Shown here: positions 5,808 to 9,647 of the stretch, piece by piece
Layout of the letters: each line of letters starts with the position of its first letter
Position numbering within the stretch: position 1 is the stretch's first letter
From: a bacterium
GTDB taxonomy: Bacteria; SZUA-182; SZUA-191; JAJRXT01
Assembly (NCBI GenBank): GCA_024277605.1
Contig: JAJRUU010000144.1
Location: forward strand, 1 to 9,647
Reading direction: 5' to 3'
DNA length: 9,647 nucleotides
Translations under genes and position numbers: made by a program
Notes under the pieces: model-generated
Database searches by the model: none
Told to the model about the DNA's origin: nothing
The model's input: only the letters and a program-made list of their open reading frames with translations

Positions 5808-7280
5808 TTGCACAATATAAAATTCGATTTTAATAATATGCTGAGTTTTAATGTTGGCGAAAAGCATGGGGTTACTACCGGTGAGCTGCAAAAGCTTTCT
5901 AAAACTATTCAGGTTGCTCACGAGCACCTGAAAAAATTGATTGACACTCCTCTGGATAGAATAAATTTAGGACTGGAGTGGACAAAGTTACCGTTTCAGG
6001 ACAAAAAAGATATTCAGGAAATCCAGTCTCTTGGAGAGCAAATAGCCAGGGATTATAAAAATATTATTTTCCTGGGAATCGGGGGCTCATATTTAGGTCT
6101 CAAGGCTGCTCAGGATGCTCTTTGTCCACCGTACTACAATGAATTCAGTGCATTACGCAAAGGAAATCCTAAGGTTTATTTTGAAGGAAACAACCTGGAT
6201 CCGGAAACGATTAGCGCTCTACTTTTAAATTTGCAGCCCAGTGAAACATTCGTGGTGGTAATCTCTAAATCCGGCGAAACGACAGAAACAAAAGTTGCCC
6301 TGGAAACTGTCGAGCGCTGGCTTAAACAAGGTGTGGGAGATACATATGGCCAGCAGATATTGGCCATTACTGACACTGAATCGGGCACCTTACGCAGTAA
6401 GGTCAATCAAGCCCAGGCGGCTGATCCACTGGGCTACCGCAGTCTGCCTTTATTGCATGGCGTAGGTGGCCGCTATTCTGAGCTGAATATGGGACTCTTG
6501 CATCTGGCTATTATTGGGGTGAAGATAAAAGAGGTTTTTGCAGGGGCAAGGGCAATGGCCCAAAGATGCGCTGCCGAATCAATCTATGAAAATCCGGCTT
6601 ATATGTATGCCGTATTGCAAACTATCCTTTACAAACATAAAAACAAATCTATCGCCATCATGATGCCGTTCTCAGAGGGTTTAAAAGCCACCGCCGACTG
6701 GTACGCCCAACTTTTGGCGGAAAGCCTGGGGAAAAAATATGCACGGGATGTCTCAGCCGATCAGCAAGGCCTGGAAACCTGGTCGCCTAACAAAAATAAA
6801 ATTGTAAATGTAGGCCGCACTCCGGTGGCCTGCCGGGGCACTAACGATTTACACTCCATCCAGCAGAATAACGTGGAAGGGGAAAACAATAAAACGGTCA
6901 CCTTTATGCGGGTGGAAAATTTTAGCTCAGATGTAAAACTTCCGCCCGGCGATGATTTACTGGCCGGAAGATCATATTCGGAACTGATTAAACTGGCGCA
7001 GGAGGCCACCGAATGGGCGCTGGTCAAAGAACAGCGGCCAAACTGCACCATAATTATACCCAAGGTCACCCCGTATACCTGGGGTGAACTTATATTCTTC
7101 TTTGAAATGGCTACCGCTTTTGAAGGTGAACTATTAAATGTTAACGCCTTTGATCAACCGGGGGTGGAAAGCTATAAGAACTATATGTATTATAAGCTGG
7201 ACAAACCGGGCATATCGAAAGATTTAGCCGAGGAAATCGAAAAACATCCCGTCGAAAAAAAGACTGAATTTGTGTTGTAG
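5808..7280 (+). CDS. pgi: Glucose-6-phosphate isomerase
   Basis: Interconverts glucose-6-phosphate and fructose-6-phosphate in the cytoplasm. It is 490 residues if the TTG at 5808 is used (492 from the ATG at 5802, which lies too close to AAGGAG). Motifs, numbered from the TTG: FLGIGGSYLGL (88-98), the first SIS-domain phosphate site; ISKSGETTETK (152-162); GGRYSELN (220-227); a catalytic Glu at 305 in LAESLGKK; a catalytic His at 349 in GTNDLHS; and the family signature near the C-terminus, NAFDQPGVESYK (446-457), with the conserved Lys at 457. The short form lacks the extra N-terminal part of the ~550-residue E. coli enzyme and is closer to the 450-500-residue bacterial type. In this context it can recycle fructose-6-phosphate made by transketolase back to zwf. 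It ends 1 bp from the convergent methyltransferase gene. Confidence 0.96.
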   Translation: MHNIKFDFNNMLSFNVGEKHGVTTGELQKLSKTIQVAHEHLKKLIDTPLDRINLGLEWTKLPFQDKKDIQEIQSLGEQIARDYKNIIFLGIGGSYLGLKAAQDALCPPYYNEFSALRKGNPKVYFEGNNLDPETISALLLNLQPSETFVVVISKSGETTETKVALETVERWLKQGVGDTYGQQILAITDTESGTLRSKVNQAQAADPLGYRSLPLLHGVGGRYSELNMGLLHLAIIGVKIKEVFAGARAMAQRCAAESIYENPAYMYAVLQTILYKHKNKSIAIMMPFSEGLKATADWYAQLLAESLGKKYARDVSADQQGLETWSPNKNKIVNVGRTPVACRGTNDLHSIQQNNVEGENNKTVTFMRVENFSSDVKLPPGDDLLAGRSYSELIKLAQEATEWALVKEQRPNCTIIIPKVTPYTWGELIFFFEMATAFEGELLNVNAFDQPGVESYKNYMYYKLDKPGISKDLAEEIEKHPVEKKTEFVL

Positions 7281-7281
7281 C

Positions 7282-8550
7282 TTAATTTGTCAGTAAAAAT
7301 CTGCTTACCGATTCTATATGCGCTGTATGGGGGAACATATCAACTGGCTGAACTTCATCCAGCTTATATATACCGCTTGACATAATTTGCTTTATATCAC
7401 GAGCTAAGGTGGCCGGATCACAAGACACATAAATAATCTGTTTGGGAGATAATTTTTTCAGTTCTTGACACACTATAGTCGATAAGCCCTCGCGCGGCGG
7501 GTCGACTACCGCCACATCAGGCTTAATATTCCTGGAAACTAATAGATCAAGGCCCCCATCAGCAGACATCGGATATACAATAGTATTTTTAATGTGGTTA
7601 GCGCTTAAATTATAAATAGCATCAGCTACTGCTCTTTTTTTCCACTCAACAGCTATTAGTTTATTCACTATTTTAGCCAGTGGTATACTAAATGCCCCTA
7701 CCCCGGAATAAAGCTCTACAGCTAAACTAACATCCTCCTGCTCAATGGTTTTAAGCACCTGCTTAATCAATGTCGGCAATAAGCCGCCGTTGGCTTGAAA
7801 AAATGCTCCAGAACTAACCCGAAAACTTAAATCATCTATAGAAATAGTGCTGTGATTCTGCCCCCACAGAAGACTCTCCTGCCCATCCGTGCGGAAAACA
7901 GCTCCTGTTGCCGGAATAGTATCTTTTAGTTTATTGACAAGTGTCGGCTTGGGCAAGCAATCCATTTTGAGGGTCATAATCACTTGATGCCGCTCACCTT
8001 GTGAAAGTTGAATTTCTGATAATCCCCTGATAGGATGGCTGGCAAGATATGCTGAGAGTGATTTAATACAAGCATTTATGGCATCCGGCAACATCGGGCA
8101 TGATTCTATGGGAATAATGGTATTGCTGCGAGTTTTATAGAAACCAAGCTTCGTCCCCTTACAGTGAAGCCTCACCTGACTGCGATAGCCCTGATTTTCA
8201 GGAGACTCGATACAAGGATTAACCTCTATATCTTTGAGTCCCGCCAGGTGACGTAATGTATCAGCTAAAATGAGTCGTTTTTGCTCAAGTTGCGCAGTAT
8301 AGGCTATATGCTGCAACTGACAGCCGCCGCATTTTGTGTAATGCTTACAAAATGGGGTGACTCGCATTGATGAGTGAGTAATAACATGTTCTATGCTGCC
8401 CCACTGAACACCCTTGCGCTTAGAAGCAACCTCAACCAACAGCTCATCCCCGGGAGCGCTAAAGGGCACGAAAATCACCCGATCGTCCAACTAACCAAGG
8501 CCGTACCCCCCCGAAACAAGTCTTTCAATCTTTAGTCTTTGCCCTTGCAT
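7282..8550 (-). pseudogene. rlmD: RNA 5-methyluridine methyltransferase, RlmD/TrmA family, with in-frame amber codon in the TRAM domain
   Basis: The family methylates uridine C5 in rRNA or tRNA using S-adenosylmethionine. The natural start is the ATG at 8550-8548, 4 nt after AAGGAG (plus-strand 8555-8560). Codons 1-19 read MQGQRLKIERLVSGGYGLG; codon 20 is TAG (8493-8491); LDDRVIFVPFSAPGDE then continues in the same frame, giving a complete TRAM domain apart from that codon. The remaining 402-residue frame is intact. Numbered from the codon after the stop, it has Fe-S Cys at 48, 54, 57 (CGGCQLQH) and 131, the SAM site ELYSGVGAFS (259-268), DPPREG (330-335), nucleophile Cys357 in YVSCDP, and base Glu393. 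A TTG directly after the amber could restart translation, giving a protein lacking only the first TRAM strand. It may be a point mutation, an assembly error or read-through. Whether the target is rRNA or tRNA is unknown. Confidence 0.85.
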
Positions 8551-8554
8551 GTTT

Positions 8555-8560
8555 CTCCTT
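8555..8560 (-). promoter_or_regulatory. Ribosome binding site of the methyltransferase gene
   Basis: On the minus strand AAGGAG stands 4 nt before the ATG at 8550. This shows that the ancestral start lies upstream of the amber codon, and that the downstream TTG (8490-8488) is not the designed start. Confidence 0.75.
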
Positions 8561-8592
8561 TTGTGATTGCGCTTCTCTCTTCTTACCCCTTT

Positions 8593-9483
8593 TTAATCCA
8601 TCAACACAGACAAGGCCTGGATAACTTCAGCGGGTGTGATTTGCTGCATACAGCGCCGCACTTGGCACTTATCGTGTAGCAGGTCCAAGCAGGGCTGACA
8701 GTGAATGTCTTTGTAAATATTCATGCTTTCAGCGTAACCCCAAACAACCGGAGTGGAGGCGCCAAATAAGACTACTCCCGGAATCCCAAAGCTATGAGCG
8801 GCATGGTTGAATACTGACTCTATGCCTATAAATAATTGGACTTGCTTTAATAGGCACAAGGCTTGCCGAATGGGTTGTCCCAATAAATTTATAGCTCCGG
8901 GAATAGGTTCTTCGTTCTGGCAACCCAATTGCAGCACCTTAAAACCCTTATCACTCAGCCAGCTTATCACCTGCTCCCAACGCTCAGGATACCATTCCTT
9001 GTTTGAGGCGCACGTGGATTGTGAATGGAGGACAACCAGCGGCTGACCCAGCTTACGGGCCATATCTTTTGCCTGTGCTTCTTCAGCGGGAGAAAAATAT
9101 ATCCTCGCTCGATGCCCTTGAGTGGACAAGCCTATCATGCGGCATATAAGCTCAGCGGCATGGATTGGATTATCCATAAGCGAAGGGCGCAATTTACCGT
9201 AGCAGGGGTAAAATACGGCTTCTTCTTGATCCAGCCGGTTAGTTATGCGCTTTAACTGAGCCTCAGGTGTCTTAAGCACCCCTTTATAAGAAGCCACAAA
9301 TTGGTGAATATGGGGATTATATGCCAACAATTCACGATTGCAGGGCGTATCACAGCAATATATCAGCGCCTCAGGGTAGCGTTTTTTAATCGCTTCAAGC
9401 GCCGGGGTCGCCAGCAAAACATCCCCCAACCCGCCCCAAGGCTGGAAATATATAGTCTTAGGTATTAATCCCGATCTTTTCAA
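8593..9483 (-). CDS. Glycosyltransferase family 9 protein (ADP-heptose:LPS heptosyltransferase-like)
   Basis: Family 9 enzymes transfer heptose or related sugars from nucleotide-sugar donors to lipopolysaccharide core at the inner face of the cytoplasmic membrane; donor and acceptor here are unknown. The frame is 296 residues, shorter than the ~340-350 of E. coli WaaC/WaaF. The N-terminal hallmark is QPWGGLGDVLLATPALEAIK (14-33). The C-terminal domain has NKEWYPERW (161-169) and a donor-binding segment from LFIGIESVFNHAAHSFG (217-233) to VVLFG (237-241). A Cys cluster, CxxC (262, 265) and two further Cys (273, 278), precedes the end. The only start is a TTG at 9483, with a weak AGGG nearby and an in-frame TAG three codons upstream, so the 5' end may have been altered by the adjacent repeat. 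The methyltransferase gene follows 42 bp downstream on the same strand. Confidence 0.88.
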   Translation of the reverse strand: MKRSGLIPKTIYFQPWGGLGDVLLATPALEAIKKRYPEALIYCCDTPCNRELLAYNPHIHQFVASYKGVLKTPEAQLKRITNRLDQEEAVFYPCYGKLRPSLMDNPIHAAELICRMIGLSTQGHRARIYFSPAEEAQAKDMARKLGQPLVVLHSQSTCASNKEWYPERWEQVISWLSDKGFKVLQLGCQNEEPIPGAINLLGQPIRQALCLLKQVQLFIGIESVFNHAAHSFGIPGVVLFGASTPVVWGYAESMNIYKDIHCQPCLDLLHDKCQVRRCMQQITPAEVIQALSVLMD

Positions 9484-9647
9484 GACACCCTATGAGCCTG
9501 TCGGATTTTGGATGATTCTACTGCGACAAGTGATAAACATATCCATTTTCCCGGTCATTTTCGTTAAATAGTCACGCTATTCGCCTCAAATGATCGAAAA
9601 AATGGACTATATTTCTCACTTGCCTCGCTACGAACCCCAAAGTCCGA
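9484..9647. repeat. Palindromic intergenic repeat running off the window
   Basis: An imperfect inverted repeat is visible. The left arm is TCCATTTTCCCGGTCATTT (9542-9560) and the right arm is AAATGATCGAAAAAATGGA (9588-9606); 16 of 19 positions pair. Inside is a second perfect hairpin, AATAG (9567-9571), loop TCACG, CTATT (9577-9581). Flanking sequence on both sides has no gene. Its right limit cannot be seen. It lies upstream of the minus-strand glycosyltransferase gene, so any promoter for that gene would have to lie in or beyond it; I saw no clear -10/-35 pair. Confidence 0.6.

Noticed and set aside
7282..8490. Methyltransferase annotated simply as an intact 402-residue gene starting at TTG 8490
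   Set aside because: That start has no proper ribosome site and cuts the TRAM domain; in-frame upstream codons with a good ATG and AAGGAG show the original gene is longer and interrupted.
8491..8493. UAG recoded as pyrrolysine or another amino acid
   Set aside because: UAG is the stop of the zwf, PEBP, pgl and pgi frames in this window, so general recoding is unlikely. It stays as a possible local read-through in the findings.

Overview
The window carries a carbohydrate-metabolism cluster from a Gram-negative-type bacterium that I cannot place to genus. Evidence for this is a family 9 (LPS heptosyltransferase-like) glycosyltransferase, a transketolase split into two subunits, strong AGGAGG-type ribosome binding sites, and several mobile-looking palindromic intergenic repeats of a kind common in genomes of uncultured bacteria. 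An uncultured candidate phylum (for example Omnitrophota- or Desulfobacterota-like) is a guess only. No rRNA, tRNA, CRISPR array, transposase or phage gene was seen.

Plus strand, 1-7280: the 3' part of a short-type 6-phosphogluconate dehydrogenase (gnd), a ~150-bp palindromic repeat, transketolase N-terminal and C-terminal subunits, glucose-6-phosphate dehydrogenase (zwf), a secreted-looking PEBP/YbhB-family protein, 6-phosphogluconolactonase (pgl), a 342-bp gap whose first 150 bp are another palindromic repeat with three 14-bp tandem copies, and glucose-6-phosphate isomerase (pgi). Together these are all three oxidative pentose-phosphate enzymes, transketolase, and the isomerase that returns fructose-6-phosphate to glucose-6-phosphate. 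This is consistent with a cyclic, reductant-producing pentose phosphate pathway. Transaldolase and the pentose-phosphate isomerase and epimerase are not in the window.

Minus strand, 9483-7282: a short family 9 glycosyltransferase followed, 42 bp downstream, by an RNA 5-methyluridine methyltransferase of the RlmD/TrmA family. The methyltransferase ends tail-to-tail with pgi, 1 bp apart. Its natural ATG start and ribosome binding site lie at 8550-8560, and an in-frame amber codon at codon 20 interrupts the TRAM domain. The last ~160 bp hold a third palindromic repeat that runs off the window.

The points most worth a second look are the amber codon in the methyltransferase, loss of a normally conserved cofactor-site histidine in the transketolase C subunit, the exported PEBP protein inside the pentose-phosphate operon, and three unrelated palindromic repeats in three intergenic regions. 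I found no clearly new multi-gene system; most of the window is recognisable central metabolism.
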